Assembly: GCA_016932415.1 (NCBI GenBank)
Contig: JAFGCX010000020.1
Span: forward strand, 269,288-333,287
Reading direction: 5' to 3'
DNA from: Candidatus Krumholzibacteriota bacterium
Lineage (GTDB): Bacteria > Krumholzibacteriota > Krumholzibacteriia > Krumholzibacteriales > Krumholzibacteriaceae
Length of the DNA stretch: 64,000 bases
The notes below the pieces were generated by a model, which did no database searches, had not been told where the DNA came from, and saw only the letters and a program-made list of their open reading frames with translations. The position numbers and the translations under genes are program-made. This document shows, one piece after another, positions 10,671 through 20,003 of this stretch. Every line of letters starts with the position of its first letter. The stretch's first letter is position 1.

Positions 10671-12686
10671 CTATCTGACTACCACGATCTTCTCCGATTT
10701 TCCGGCGCCGCCTGCAACTGCCCTGCAGAAATAGATCCCGCTGGCGACATCGATACCCCGATCGTCCTTTCCATCCCAGAACCTGTCAAATGAAGCGGAG
10801 TCGAGTCTACCCCTGTAAAGCCTCCTTACAACTCTGCCAGCGGCGTCGTATATCGTCAGGTCGATCATTTCAACCTCTTTATCCCCTGCCTGTCGAACGC
10901 GAAAAGGCGATCCTATTTCTATCCCCTTTGTGGCGAACCGGATCATCGTTCCCGAACTCATCGGATTCGGCATGAACAAGATCTCTATGGATGGAACGGG
11001 GATCGGTTGAGCGGCTGGATCATCAGCGTCGCACGGAACACCTAGAAGGCCTTGGTAATATTCCCTTCCGCCGATCAGCGCCTCCGCCGCCGTGACAGAA
11101 TCTGCCTTCGATGGCCAGTCTCTTCTCCGGACGATATCGAGAAGATCATCGATCCATCGCACGAAATATTCCGCCGATTCCCTTTTGAGGACGGGTTTTC
11201 CTCCTATGGTGATGTAGACGGGACTGGTATGAGCGAAAAGATAACCGCCGACTGGCAGCCAGCCGTTGTTCTCTCCAAAGACCCGTGATGCTATCCAGGC
11301 GCTCTCCCGCATATCGATATTCACAATAGTATCGATCACGCACGGATCGAATGAGGGATAGAGAGTCCTTACCACTTCGCCGTTGGCGACTATCTGCGCG
11401 GCGAGAAGAGGCCATACCGACTTTACCCTTATCGAAACTGGAATATTGAAGTGTCCGCTGAATACATCGAGCGAATCGCCCGCTTCCCTGTCGAACACGT
11501 TGAACCTGGCAAAGAGAGGACCGTTAGTGACAAAGGTCCTTCCCTTTACCACTCCATCGAGCCATTCGTAGTACCCAAACTGGTCGCCTGGGATCCTGAC
11601 ATAAGTCCTGTTCCCCCCTATCGGGTTGGAATCGAGATAATTGGGAAGGGCATCCGTACCCCCGCAGGCGGGAAGTTTGAATCCGCAATTGAGAAGATTG
11701 TACCAGAGAGCCGTCTCGATCCCATTGGCTCCGCAATTACTGTAGCTCATTATCTCGAAGGCGTCGATCTTCCCCCTGGCGATATCGATGGGAAGCTCTC
11801 GCGCTATTCCCGAACCGGGCCAGGCTGTGATCTGGTCGAAATCGTACGAAGAGACAGGATGGGCCGCCACGACGATCGCTCCGGGCTGAGAGTGCGTAGA
11901 ATCGGCATAATCGAGAAGAAGCGGACCCCAGTCAGAACCGTAGGGTTCGATAAGTCTCTGTAGCCCCAGCAGCCCATAGTGTCCCCATACGCCGCTTCTC
12001 ACCTCTTCGGAGATATAGATAATACAGTATGGACAACTTGAAGGATCGGGCGCGCCGGTAAAACCGGAGTATGAATCGAGACAGTTGAGAACGGCGAGAT
12101 CCTCGGCAAGGCCGAAAAAATGCCCATGCTCCGGTTTGAGAAAATAGACCCCGGATCCATGTTTCAGGTGAAAATGAATGTCGCCTGAATACCAGAGTTG
12201 ACCCCGCAGATCCGCGATCCTCGAGAGGTTCAGTGTCACGGTAGTGTCGGACCGGAGATCTACCGTGGTGATCATCGGCCTGTATTCAAAACCGTGGCCT
12301 GCTTTGACCGTCATCCGCCCTTCTGGCAGTACAAGTGAAAAAGATCCATCAGAATAGAAATATCCCCCCATCGCGGTATGGTAGAAACTCATGACCGAGG
12401 GATATCGAACTACGGAAAGACAGTCGATCACGGCGCATCTCGCGCAAAGAGTATCTCCCGTCGCGTCGTCGAGAATGACCACTGTAAGGCAGCGATAAGC
12501 CGCAGGCTGGCCCTCATAAGATGATCCTGCCAACCCTGCCGCAACATCGGGACGCTTATCCAGAGCGGCGTGACCGGAAAAAGATGCTCCGGTGCCGGAT
12601 GCCACAACGACCAGCATGAGCGCAAACGAAAAGGCCATGCGGGCTGAAAGCCATTGCGGTACTCTCACCGGGTGTCTGCTGTTCAT
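10671..12686 (-). CDS. Secreted CehA/McbA-like PHP metallohydrolase with C-terminal sorting domain
   Basis: This is about 671 aa from ATG 12686, whose product begins with a signal peptide (hydrophobic core MAFSFALMLVVVASGTGA). A GTG at 12749 would add 21 residues and overlap the upstream gene by 22 bases; neither start has a clear ribosome site. A short carboxypeptidase-like beta domain precedes the motif YSGDIHFHLKHGSG, the metal-binding HxH of PHP-type (CehA/McbA) hydrolases. Further motifs are AAHPVSSYDFD and IMSYSNCG. The C-terminus is a FlgD-like module (LTIYDAAGRVVRRLY, RFWDGKDDRGIDVASGIYFC, ending KIVVVR). The substrate is unknown; export to the cell surface is inferred. Confidence 0.8.
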   Translation of the reverse strand: MNSRHPVRVPQWLSARMAFSFALMLVVVASGTGASFSGHAALDKRPDVAAGLAGSSYEGQPAAYRCLTVVILDDATGDTLCARCAVIDCLSVVRYPSVMSFYHTAMGGYFYSDGSFSLVLPEGRMTVKAGHGFEYRPMITTVDLRSDTTVTLNLSRIADLRGQLWYSGDIHFHLKHGSGVYFLKPEHGHFFGLAEDLAVLNCLDSYSGFTGAPDPSSCPYCIIYISEEVRSGVWGHYGLLGLQRLIEPYGSDWGPLLLDYADSTHSQPGAIVVAAHPVSSYDFDQITAWPGSGIARELPIDIARGKIDAFEIMSYSNCGANGIETALWYNLLNCGFKLPACGGTDALPNYLDSNPIGGNRTYVRIPGDQFGYYEWLDGVVKGRTFVTNGPLFARFNVFDREAGDSLDVFSGHFNIPVSIRVKSVWPLLAAQIVANGEVVRTLYPSFDPCVIDTIVNIDMRESAWIASRVFGENNGWLPVGGYLFAHTSPVYITIGGKPVLKRESAEYFVRWIDDLLDIVRRRDWPSKADSVTAAEALIGGREYYQGLLGVPCDADDPAAQPIPVPSIEILFMPNPMSSGTMIRFATKGIEIGSPFRVRQAGDKEVEMIDLTIYDAAGRVVRRLYRGRLDSASFDRFWDGKDDRGIDVASGIYFCRAVAGGAGKSEKIVVVR

Positions 12687-12727
12687 TGATGTCAATTCCC
12701 GGTCCTCTGCTTTTTCTCTGTCGATTG

Positions 12728-14959
12728 CTATTCGGTGAGTATCCCCCACTCATTGAATATCACGGCGGCAATACTGTCAGCCGCTTCATGGTCGAAGAAC
12801 CAGAGAGGCAGGCCGAAATGGAAACTATTTGCCGCTACGGCCCGTCCCGATTCCACTACCGGAGTGATATTCGAATATTTAGTCAATATTATAGCACAAA
12901 CCGCGTCATTTATGGCGGAATTAGAGCTCCTTGCCTTCATCCTGTACAGAGGATGGAAGCAGCCGAGCGGAGTGATCCCCCTTGTATCCATCCAGTACTG
13001 CGGATTGTACAGTTCGACGTAGGTGAATCCCCTGATCAGCGGGTTGAAGAAACATGTAGGACAGTCTGTTATGCCTTCCCACAACTGGAGTTCTTCCGGG
13101 AACGCGGAGAATTCCTGAGCGATCGAATCGGAGGTCTCTTTGTAGATGTACCTCAGCGCGTCCCTGTCGATATCTCTGCGAGGCATCTCGATCCCGGTCT
13201 TGAACGTTCCCACTACCTTGTCGATCACCGAAACGCAGTAATCCTTGTACGCCAGGCTTCGGACCCCTGAAGTATCCTCGGGGTCGGGAGTGATCTCGTT
13301 TTTTACAACCGCGGGGAATTCAGGAGGGACAGGGAAGATCCTGGAGATCCCTCCGGACGCCCTGTCAGAGCGGCCGAGAGTCCAGATGTGCCCTCCCTTC
13401 TTCAGAAATATCGCGATGTAATTTATAGCGATCTCGCCTGTCTGTCCGACCATGCTCTCGGGGATGAAGACGATGACCTGGCCGAGAGTCGATGAGGTCG
13501 AAGAACTGTACGTCCATACGATATTCTTGTATTTGCCGACTACGTTTATCGTCGGAGCGGTAAAATTGGTGCTCCTGCAATCGAACTGATCCCGCAGAGG
13601 CTCAAAATCAGGGACCCTGGCGAGAATATCATTCCAAAACTGGTCGTGTTCCGACTCCATCGGATCAGTCCTGTACGGATTGTACTCAAAGGTCGATGGA
13701 TAATCATCGACCCAGAGGACCGATCTCTCCATTGAAAACGGGATTATATTTATAAGGATCCTTCCGAGAGTCACCTTGTCGGTATTGTCTTTGACCTGCA
13801 CGTAGAGAGTGTGGCTCCCCGAATAGAGTATTCTTTCATCGGCCGCTTTGAGGAAGGGGCTGAAATTCGCCTCCCAGTCGCTTGGATTGTTCAGGTCCTG
13901 AACATCCCATCCATACCTGTATCCGGTTATCTCCCCGCCGTAATCGCTGGCATCAGCAATCCAGGTGAAATTCAATGGAACTCCCGGTGGCAGGTCTTTC
14001 TGCACTGGGATCTGCAGCGACCCTAGAAATCTGAACGATCCAAGATAAGGTTCGGATACGGTGAGCAGAGGACCGGCTTTCCAGGAAACGAGGAATTGCC
14101 TGACATTCTGATCTTCCCGGAACAGCGCCGTGACAGCCCCCGCTTCATCCTTTGCCTGCACGGCGAAAATATGTTCCCTGTTCAGTTCGAGGATCTCGTC
14201 CTCTCCGATCACAGTCGAGCGGCCCGAATCCCCCTCCGCCGTGTAAGATATCCATTTCGACCATCGGTCTTCATACCAGGCCGGGTTCTCGTTCAGATCG
14301 TCGATGATCGGAAAATCATTGTCGTACCTGTTCTCGTGGTTCAATACCTGCGTTATAAGATACCTGATCGAATCGGGATTCTGTGTATTCGAAGGGCTGT
14401 CTATCGGATCTTTTCCCGTCCACTCGAAGGTCACTTTCGTGCTGTATGTCCTGCCACGCCCTACAGGCTTTTCTATCTGGACATACGGCGCGAGGGTCCA
14501 GGCGGTAAATGAGATATTCGCCGGCTCGGAGCGTTTCCCTCCCAGATCGACAGCCCTTATAAAGAAGGTGTGAGTACGGTCATATCTTGTGTAAAGGGGA
14601 TTATCCTCATACGGCCTGGGGAAACTGTCCGCCTCGACCTTGAAGACGCTGTCGAACGAGTTCGTCCTCGTCCATTTATCAATACCCATCGTATCCGCAA
14701 CAGACATACCGAACGGCTTGCCGTCGACGAAGACGAATTCGAAGAAATTTATCTCACCATCCGGATCCCAGCCACTCCAGTAAAAATGGACACTGTAACT
14801 CGTCGTATCGTTATTGACCGGACCGCTGGAAAGCCATATCTCGGGAGGCTGATTATCACTTTCAGATCCCGTATAGATGCCATCCGCGCAACCGGTTATA
14901 AGTGCCAGAAGGATCGCGAAAAGGATCACGAGGATCCCGGGAATATGCCTTGCCTTCAT
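12728..14959 (-). CDS. Large lipoprotein with Ig/fibronectin-like repeats, function unknown
   Basis: This 743-aa protein has a lipoprotein signal (LALITGC, lipid Cys24). It has repeated beta-sandwich segments with the phrasing of PKD/FN3-like domains (SVHFYWSGWDPDGEINFFEF; TFEWTGKDPIDSPS; FTWIADASDYGGEITGYRYG). The C-terminal half (from about 410, VLWVDDYPSTFEYNPY) looks like a flavodoxin/GATase-like globular domain often seen in secreted proteins of FCB-type genomes. GAGGAGAGTATCG precedes the ATG. It lies between the C1B-like peptidase and the PHP protein on one strand, probably in one operon. No catalytic motif was recognised. Confidence 0.8.
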   Translation of the reverse strand: MKARHIPGILVILFAILLALITGCADGIYTGSESDNQPPEIWLSSGPVNNDTTSYSVHFYWSGWDPDGEINFFEFVFVDGKPFGMSVADTMGIDKWTRTNSFDSVFKVEADSFPRPYEDNPLYTRYDRTHTFFIRAVDLGGKRSEPANISFTAWTLAPYVQIEKPVGRGRTYSTKVTFEWTGKDPIDSPSNTQNPDSIRYLITQVLNHENRYDNDFPIIDDLNENPAWYEDRWSKWISYTAEGDSGRSTVIGEDEILELNREHIFAVQAKDEAGAVTALFREDQNVRQFLVSWKAGPLLTVSEPYLGSFRFLGSLQIPVQKDLPPGVPLNFTWIADASDYGGEITGYRYGWDVQDLNNPSDWEANFSPFLKAADERILYSGSHTLYVQVKDNTDKVTLGRILINIIPFSMERSVLWVDDYPSTFEYNPYRTDPMESEHDQFWNDILARVPDFEPLRDQFDCRSTNFTAPTINVVGKYKNIVWTYSSSTSSTLGQVIVFIPESMVGQTGEIAINYIAIFLKKGGHIWTLGRSDRASGGISRIFPVPPEFPAVVKNEITPDPEDTSGVRSLAYKDYCVSVIDKVVGTFKTGIEMPRRDIDRDALRYIYKETSDSIAQEFSAFPEELQLWEGITDCPTCFFNPLIRGFTYVELYNPQYWMDTRGITPLGCFHPLYRMKARSSNSAINDAVCAIILTKYSNITPVVESGRAVAANSFHFGLPLWFFDHEAADSIAAVIFNEWGILTE

Positions 14960-15043
14960 CGATACTCTCCTCTGGTGGGTCTGAACCAGTCCATCCCTGC
15001 CACTATTAAATATATATGATGAAGACTCCGCATCAATAATTTT

Positions 15044-16345
15044 TTATTTCGCTCTTTTTTCTATCTCCATCAGAATATCTCTCGCGGCATCACGATGAAC
15101 AGTATATGAGAGCATCTTCAGCCTGATGTAATCTTCCCTGTAGAAAATATACCCTTCAAACTTCCCGTGCCTCGAAGCCCTGGCCGAATCCTTGATCAGA
15201 TACCAGTCTTTTCCGCCCTTTTTCGCGTACCCGATAAGGTGTACTCCGTGATCGTCGTCGGTCGTCTTCTTGTATATCCTCAGTTCCCGCGAATCCTGGT
15301 CGATATATTCGTACGGTATATCGAAAGTCGGGATCACGCAGGCATCTTCCATCCCGTAGTACCCCGGTTCTGAGACATCTCCGCCAATACAGACCGTATA
15401 GCCGTTCCTGATCGATTTTTTTATCGTATCGTAAAAACTGTCGAGAGGAATATTGTAATAGGTGCCGGTCGGCCTCCAGTTGTCGTGCACGTCGAATTCC
15501 GCCATCTCGTAAAAAGGAGAGGAGAGCGTGGAGATGAACTGGACGTAATCGGAGGAGTCGACCTTGAGGATATCTTTCAGAAATCCCCTCGGGGTCATCT
15601 TCTTTCCATCGAAATCGAATTCGGCCGGCGGAGGACCGAGATACCTGTCAAGGATCTCTCTTATGTGTTTTATATTGGATTCTTCATTCCAGTATCCCTT
15701 TTCCGCGACCATGTCGAGATAGGCTTTCATCTCGTCGAGCATCGGCCCGTGATTGTGCTTGTCGTACATTTTCAGGCCCGGATACGCCTCGGCCGGGACT
15801 ATCCCGTATTTATCCCATATTATGAATACGCCGTCTGATTCCGCTCCCTCTACAAAAGGCTGGTGGCCTCTTTTTTGTACGTATCCTCTGGCCTTTTCGA
15901 CATATTCCCAGTAAACAGTGTATATCTCAGAGAGCTTTACCTGACGGCCCGTGATCCTCGCTATCTCCGATTCCATGAATGAAGTCGTGCAGAAGCACCA
16001 GCATGTTCCGGTGAGATACTGCGGGACGGGGGGAAAGTGAAAGGGAGGATTGAATTTCGACGGAGACTCCGGTTTACTGATGCCGGAGAAATCGAACCGG
16101 ATGACCTTCCTGTTCTCCTTTTCCTCCTTTTCCTCCTTGCTGTACTTCGCGTCGATCTCTCCCGTGACACTGTCGGCAAGTGCCTTCAGGCTGTCGTTTT
16201 CCGCGATCATCTGCTTCAGGACCGGATCGCGATACCTCTTTTTATACGTGACCCTGTCTTTCCCTCCAGCCTGAGCGCCGGCGCAGACCAGACCCGCCTG
16301 AGCCACCATTAAAAAAGCGATGATCAAAAGCGCTGAACGTTTCAT
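15044..16345 (-). CDS. C1B-like cysteine peptidase (bleomycin hydrolase/aminopeptidase C fold)
   Basis: This is a 433-aa secreted protein with a signal peptide (1-25). The oxyanion Gln109 and catalytic Cys115 sit in PVPQYLTGTCWCFCTTSF. The catalytic His lies in DDDHGVHLIGYA, followed by WYLIKDSARASRHGKFEGY, where bleomycin-hydrolase relatives have an Asn-Ser pair; here an Asp occupies the Asn position. The insert between Cys and His is long, as in C1B enzymes. GGGAGATCGAG precedes the ATG. It is flanked by a tricorn-like protease and a lipoprotein, so it may act in extracytoplasmic peptide breakdown. Confidence 0.85.
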   Translation of the reverse strand: MKRSALLIIAFLMVAQAGLVCAGAQAGGKDRVTYKKRYRDPVLKQMIAENDSLKALADSVTGEIDAKYSKEEKEEKENRKVIRFDFSGISKPESPSKFNPPFHFPPVPQYLTGTCWCFCTTSFMESEIARITGRQVKLSEIYTVYWEYVEKARGYVQKRGHQPFVEGAESDGVFIIWDKYGIVPAEAYPGLKMYDKHNHGPMLDEMKAYLDMVAEKGYWNEESNIKHIREILDRYLGPPPAEFDFDGKKMTPRGFLKDILKVDSSDYVQFISTLSSPFYEMAEFDVHDNWRPTGTYYNIPLDSFYDTIKKSIRNGYTVCIGGDVSEPGYYGMEDACVIPTFDIPYEYIDQDSRELRIYKKTTDDDHGVHLIGYAKKGGKDWYLIKDSARASRHGKFEGYIFYREDYIRLKMLSYTVHRDAARDILMEIEKRAK

Positions 16346-16382
16346 CTCGATCTCCCTTTTCCACCTTCAATTCGTTGAAGCA

Positions 16383-16422
16383 TCGCGGCCGGTGGCAGGG
16401 GATGCCCCGCCGCCGGCCGCGA
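16383..16422. repeat. Long GC-rich inverted repeat between protease genes
   Basis: Ten perfect pairs (TCGCGGCCGG with CCGGCCGCGA) are extended by a wobble pair and two GC triplets around an ATG loop. No T-run follows on either strand, so this is not a textbook terminator. It lies between the 16433-19678 stop and the 16345 start and may attenuate or protect the transcript. Confidence 0.6.
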
Positions 16423-16432
16423 GACCGTCTGC

Positions 16433-19400
16433 CTAATTGCTTCTGTCCGGATACGGAGGTTGTTTTACCTTCTTTACCGGGTTCTTCTTCAACTCCTCAA
16501 GAAGATACTCCACCGCTTTCTCGATCATCGGCTCTTTTCCAGCCTGGATGAGCGTCGGATCGTCCCAGACATAGATATCGGGATCGACGCCGACAGCTTC
16601 AACGTCCCACTCTCCTTCAGGATTTATGAAGGAGAATCCTGGAACGGCGAACCTTCCGCCATCGATGAAACCCGGTGAGAAACCGTACCCGATAAGCCCC
16701 CCCCATGTCGTCTCGCCGATCAGCGGACCCAACCCCGCTTTTCGGAAGTAGAATGGGAACGCGTCGCCCCCGGAAGACGAAAGACCGTTGATCAGCATCG
16801 CTTTCGGACCCTCATTGACGGGGAACGGCGTCGAGTTCATCTCGGCATGCCTTACCGCCCAGTAACTGTAAACGGTGTTGCTCATCATCTGCACCATCTC
16901 GAACGGCGAGTGCCCCCCTCCGTTATACCTTTCGTCTATAATGAGAGCTTCCTTGTTCATCAAGGGCTGCCATGCTTTCAGAAATTCCCTGTACCCATCA
17001 TACCATGTATTGGGAACATGCATATATCCCACGCGTCCACCTGAAAGCTTGTCGACGAGCCTTCTGTTCTCCTCCACCCAGTCTATATAGAAGAGGCTCA
17101 GTTCGCTGGCGATCGGTCTTACCGTTATCTCCCTCGCCTCTTTCATCGAAGGCTTGTCGTTTATCTTCAGCACCACGGGGACGCCTACCCTGTTCTCGAG
17201 ATACTTATACGGGCTCTCCGATGTCGTCACCGCGTTTCCGTCTATCTCGAGAAGGTAGCTTCCCTCGTTGACGTTCATTCCCGGTTCGGTAAGGGGAGAA
17301 CGTTCATCATCGTGCCAGTTGGCGCCCTGGTAGATCTTCGAGATCCTGTAATATTTTCCGTCTGCTTCAAACCGGCAGCCGAGCAGCCCGACAGGGACTC
17401 TCTCAGCATGAGGCATATCCCCTTCGTTTACATAGCAATGCCCGGCATTGAGCTCTCCGATCAGTTCTCCCAGGAGATAATCGAGATCGCCCCGGTGAGC
17501 GACATGTGGAAGTAACACGGCATACCTGTCATGCATCTTCTTCCAGTCGACCCCGTGCATGCCTGGATCGTAGAACCAGTCGCGCATTATCCTCCACGCG
17601 TCATGGTATATCTCTTTCCATTCGGTCGTGGGATCGATCCTCATCTCCAGGCCGCCTAGATCGAGCGTGCCGTCGCTCGTCTTCTTGCCAGGCGCGAAAT
17701 CGGTTATGCCGTATCCGCCTCCGCGTGCGGGAGAGTAGATGAATTTTTTCCCTCCTGCCGCTATCTGATACGCCCTTATCCCGCTTATGATCTCCTTTGT
17801 CTCCCTCGATTCAAGATCGAACTTTTTCAGAGTCATATCGCGATTCTCATCCATCTCGATAAAGGCGACACCTCCCTCCACAGCAGTGAGGCCGAAATAC
17901 GTGCCGGCTGGAACCGGGATCGCGAGGACCCTTGACTCGAACCGGTCGATATCTATGTTCACCCTGAGGACATCATCCTCATCTATTTTCTTCGCCTCCC
18001 CCTTATCTTCCTTCTCCTCCTCGATCTTTTCCTCGTCGTTCAGAGGGGCAAGGGGATTTTCCTCGCTCGAATTCAGAGTGGCGATATATATCCTGTCTTC
18101 CCATTCTTTATCGGGGTATGTGAAATCCCTGCTTGAAACGAAATAGAGATATTTACCATCCTTTGAGAAGACAGCACTTCTCTCGTTCGCGAGATCACTC
18201 GTCAGCCTCGACGCTTTTTTACTTTCAATCGAATATACCCAGACTGAACTCATCCTGTTATCGCCATCCCTGGTATAGACGACCCACCTGCTGTCCGGTG
18301 AGAATGAATAATCGGCGATCCCGCTGATCCCGGATATATCAGCCTGCTCTTTACTCGAACTTTCCACGTCGACGACCCAGAGCCTGTTCTTCTTGTCGCT
18401 ATAAGCGATCTTTTTGCTGTCGGGAGACCAGACCGGTCCCATTATCCACGAATCTGTCCCGCTGGTGATCTGTTTCGGCTCTCCCTTGCCATCCTGCGGA
18501 GCTATCCACAGTTCATACTCGCCGCTTTTTTCCGAAAGATAAGCTATCGATCTTCCGTCAGGCGACCACTCCACCGAGCGCTCCCTGACAGCGTCGCTCC
18601 TGGTGATGTTGCGCGTCACGCCGTGCTCGGCTGGAACGGTGAAGATCTCGCCTCTCGCGGCGAATACCGCCCTCTTGCCCGACGGAGAGATCGAGAACTC
18701 TCCTATCTGGTCCTTCACATTCTTGAAGACTGGCCTGATGAACGGCTTGTCGCTTCCGAGTGAGACCTCGATCTTGACCGGGCTTGCGCTTCCCGCCTTG
18801 AGCCAGTAGAGATAACCGCCGTTCTCGAAGATCATCCTGTCTCCGCCGCGGCTCGGCCATAGAACATCGTATTCGTTGAAGTCGGTGACTTTGCTTACCT
18901 CTTTCGTGAGGCTATCATAGCGGTAAATATTGAGTTTTCTCTTCGAGTCGCGGTCCGAAGTGAAATAGATCGATTCATCGACCCACATGGGAAAATTGTC
19001 GGTGCCCTTGAACGCGGCTATACGCTCGACCTCGTTTCTGGCAAGGTCATAGATGAAGACATCCTGCGCCCTTCCCGCGTTATACCTCTTCCAGGTCCTG
19101 AACTCCCGGGATTTGATATTATACGCGAGCTTTTTGCCGTCGGGAGAAAAAGAAGCGGGACCTCCCTCCGAGATCTGGATCTCTTCCTCTATTCCCGGCT
19201 TGTCCGGATCAATCAGGAAATACCTTCCGACCCTCCGCCCGAAAGGAGTCCTGTTACTCCTGACAAGTATCTTTTTTCCGTCAGGCGTCCAGTCGAGGAT
19301 CATATAGTCGTATCCACCCCTGGGCGGCATCTGGCCGACGTCGGGATAGTATGTAAGCCTTTTAGGAACGCCCCCGTCGTAAGGCACGACATATACCTGC

Positions 19401-19678
19401 CGAGTCCCGGAATATTCCCCTGAAAAGGCGATCCATTTACCGTCGGGAGATATCCTTGGAAATACCTCGAGTCCTTCAGGAAACGAAGTGATCCTTCGCG
19501 CCCGTCCGCCACTCACCGGAACCGTCCAGATATCCCCGGCATAGACAAAGGCTGCCTTGTCACCCATTATATGGGGGTAACGAAGCAGCCTCGCTTCTTC
19601 ACTCTTCGACTCGCCGGCCACTCCCGCCAGTAATACGGCGAGAAGCGATGCGGTGAGTACTTTTGATAGCAGATTCAT
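16433..19678 (-). CDS. Tricorn-like S41 protease with beta-propellers and PDZ domain
   Basis: This 1081-aa protein has a signal peptide (1-26). Residues about 30-330 and 330-640 contain WD40/TolB-like propeller blades (FPRISPDGKWIAFSG, EWSPDGRSIAYLS, WSPDSKKIAYS). After an acidic Lys/Glu linker comes a tricorn C1 domain (YHDAWRIMRDWFYDPGMHG), the active-site histidine in ELNAGHCY, a PDZ region (about 770-860) and the nucleophile Ser969 in LSSSGGDAFPFYF, with the acidic residue in DVEAVGVDPDI. All three catalytic positions seem present. AAGGAGGGCGG precedes the ATG. Tricorn relatives cut oligopeptides; the signal peptide here implies periplasmic or surface action. Confidence 0.93.
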   Translation of the reverse strand: MNLLSKVLTASLLAVLLAGVAGESKSEEARLLRYPHIMGDKAAFVYAGDIWTVPVSGGRARRITSFPEGLEVFPRISPDGKWIAFSGEYSGTRQVYVVPYDGGVPKRLTYYPDVGQMPPRGGYDYMILDWTPDGKKILVRSNRTPFGRRVGRYFLIDPDKPGIEEEIQISEGGPASFSPDGKKLAYNIKSREFRTWKRYNAGRAQDVFIYDLARNEVERIAAFKGTDNFPMWVDESIYFTSDRDSKRKLNIYRYDSLTKEVSKVTDFNEYDVLWPSRGGDRMIFENGGYLYWLKAGSASPVKIEVSLGSDKPFIRPVFKNVKDQIGEFSISPSGKRAVFAARGEIFTVPAEHGVTRNITRSDAVRERSVEWSPDGRSIAYLSEKSGEYELWIAPQDGKGEPKQITSGTDSWIMGPVWSPDSKKIAYSDKKNRLWVVDVESSSKEQADISGISGIADYSFSPDSRWVVYTRDGDNRMSSVWVYSIESKKASRLTSDLANERSAVFSKDGKYLYFVSSRDFTYPDKEWEDRIYIATLNSSEENPLAPLNDEEKIEEEKEDKGEAKKIDEDDVLRVNIDIDRFESRVLAIPVPAGTYFGLTAVEGGVAFIEMDENRDMTLKKFDLESRETKEIISGIRAYQIAAGGKKFIYSPARGGGYGITDFAPGKKTSDGTLDLGGLEMRIDPTTEWKEIYHDAWRIMRDWFYDPGMHGVDWKKMHDRYAVLLPHVAHRGDLDYLLGELIGELNAGHCYVNEGDMPHAERVPVGLLGCRFEADGKYYRISKIYQGANWHDDERSPLTEPGMNVNEGSYLLEIDGNAVTTSESPYKYLENRVGVPVVLKINDKPSMKEAREITVRPIASELSLFYIDWVEENRRLVDKLSGGRVGYMHVPNTWYDGYREFLKAWQPLMNKEALIIDERYNGGGHSPFEMVQMMSNTVYSYWAVRHAEMNSTPFPVNEGPKAMLINGLSSSGGDAFPFYFRKAGLGPLIGETTWGGLIGYGFSPGFIDGGRFAVPGFSFINPEGEWDVEAVGVDPDIYVWDDPTLIQAGKEPMIEKAVEYLLEELKKNPVKKVKQPPYPDRSN

Positions 19679-20003
19679 CCGCCCTCCTTTTGAATAAATT
19701 GATCTCTACTGAAACAAAACAGTGTTTATGATATCAAAAATACGGATTAAGAGTCGAGAAGTTCCATAAAATACCTGCAATCACCGACAGCGCCGCGGGA
19801 AAGAGGTGTTTTGCCTGTTTTTAGCGGGCTCCGGGCGGATCTACCCGTAATCAAGTGATATTACCCATTAACTTTTTCACCCGCGCTGCCGAAGTATCTG
19901 TATCGGGCGGAGACTTGCCCGGGTAGCCATGACAGACAAAGATCGCGAGCCGTCATTTCGGGCAAGATCGCGGAGAAGATAAACTGAATATTCAAGAACA
20001 GCC
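19679..20003. other. Divergent intergenic region with a structured leader
   Basis: There are 325 bases between the divergent protease and lipoprotein genes. No convincing coding frame is present. It must hold promoters for both directions but no clear -35/-10 pair was found. Next to 20004 lies a hairpin: CTTGCCCG (19914-19921) pairs with CGGGCAAG (19959-19966), with inner arms TGAC (19930-19933) and GTCA (19952-19955). The loop contains ACAAAGATCGCGAGCC. Confidence 0.5.

Noticed and set aside
16383..16422. Hairpin as Rho-independent terminator
   Set aside because: The stem is strong but no T-run follows on either strand, so it is listed only as an inverted repeat.
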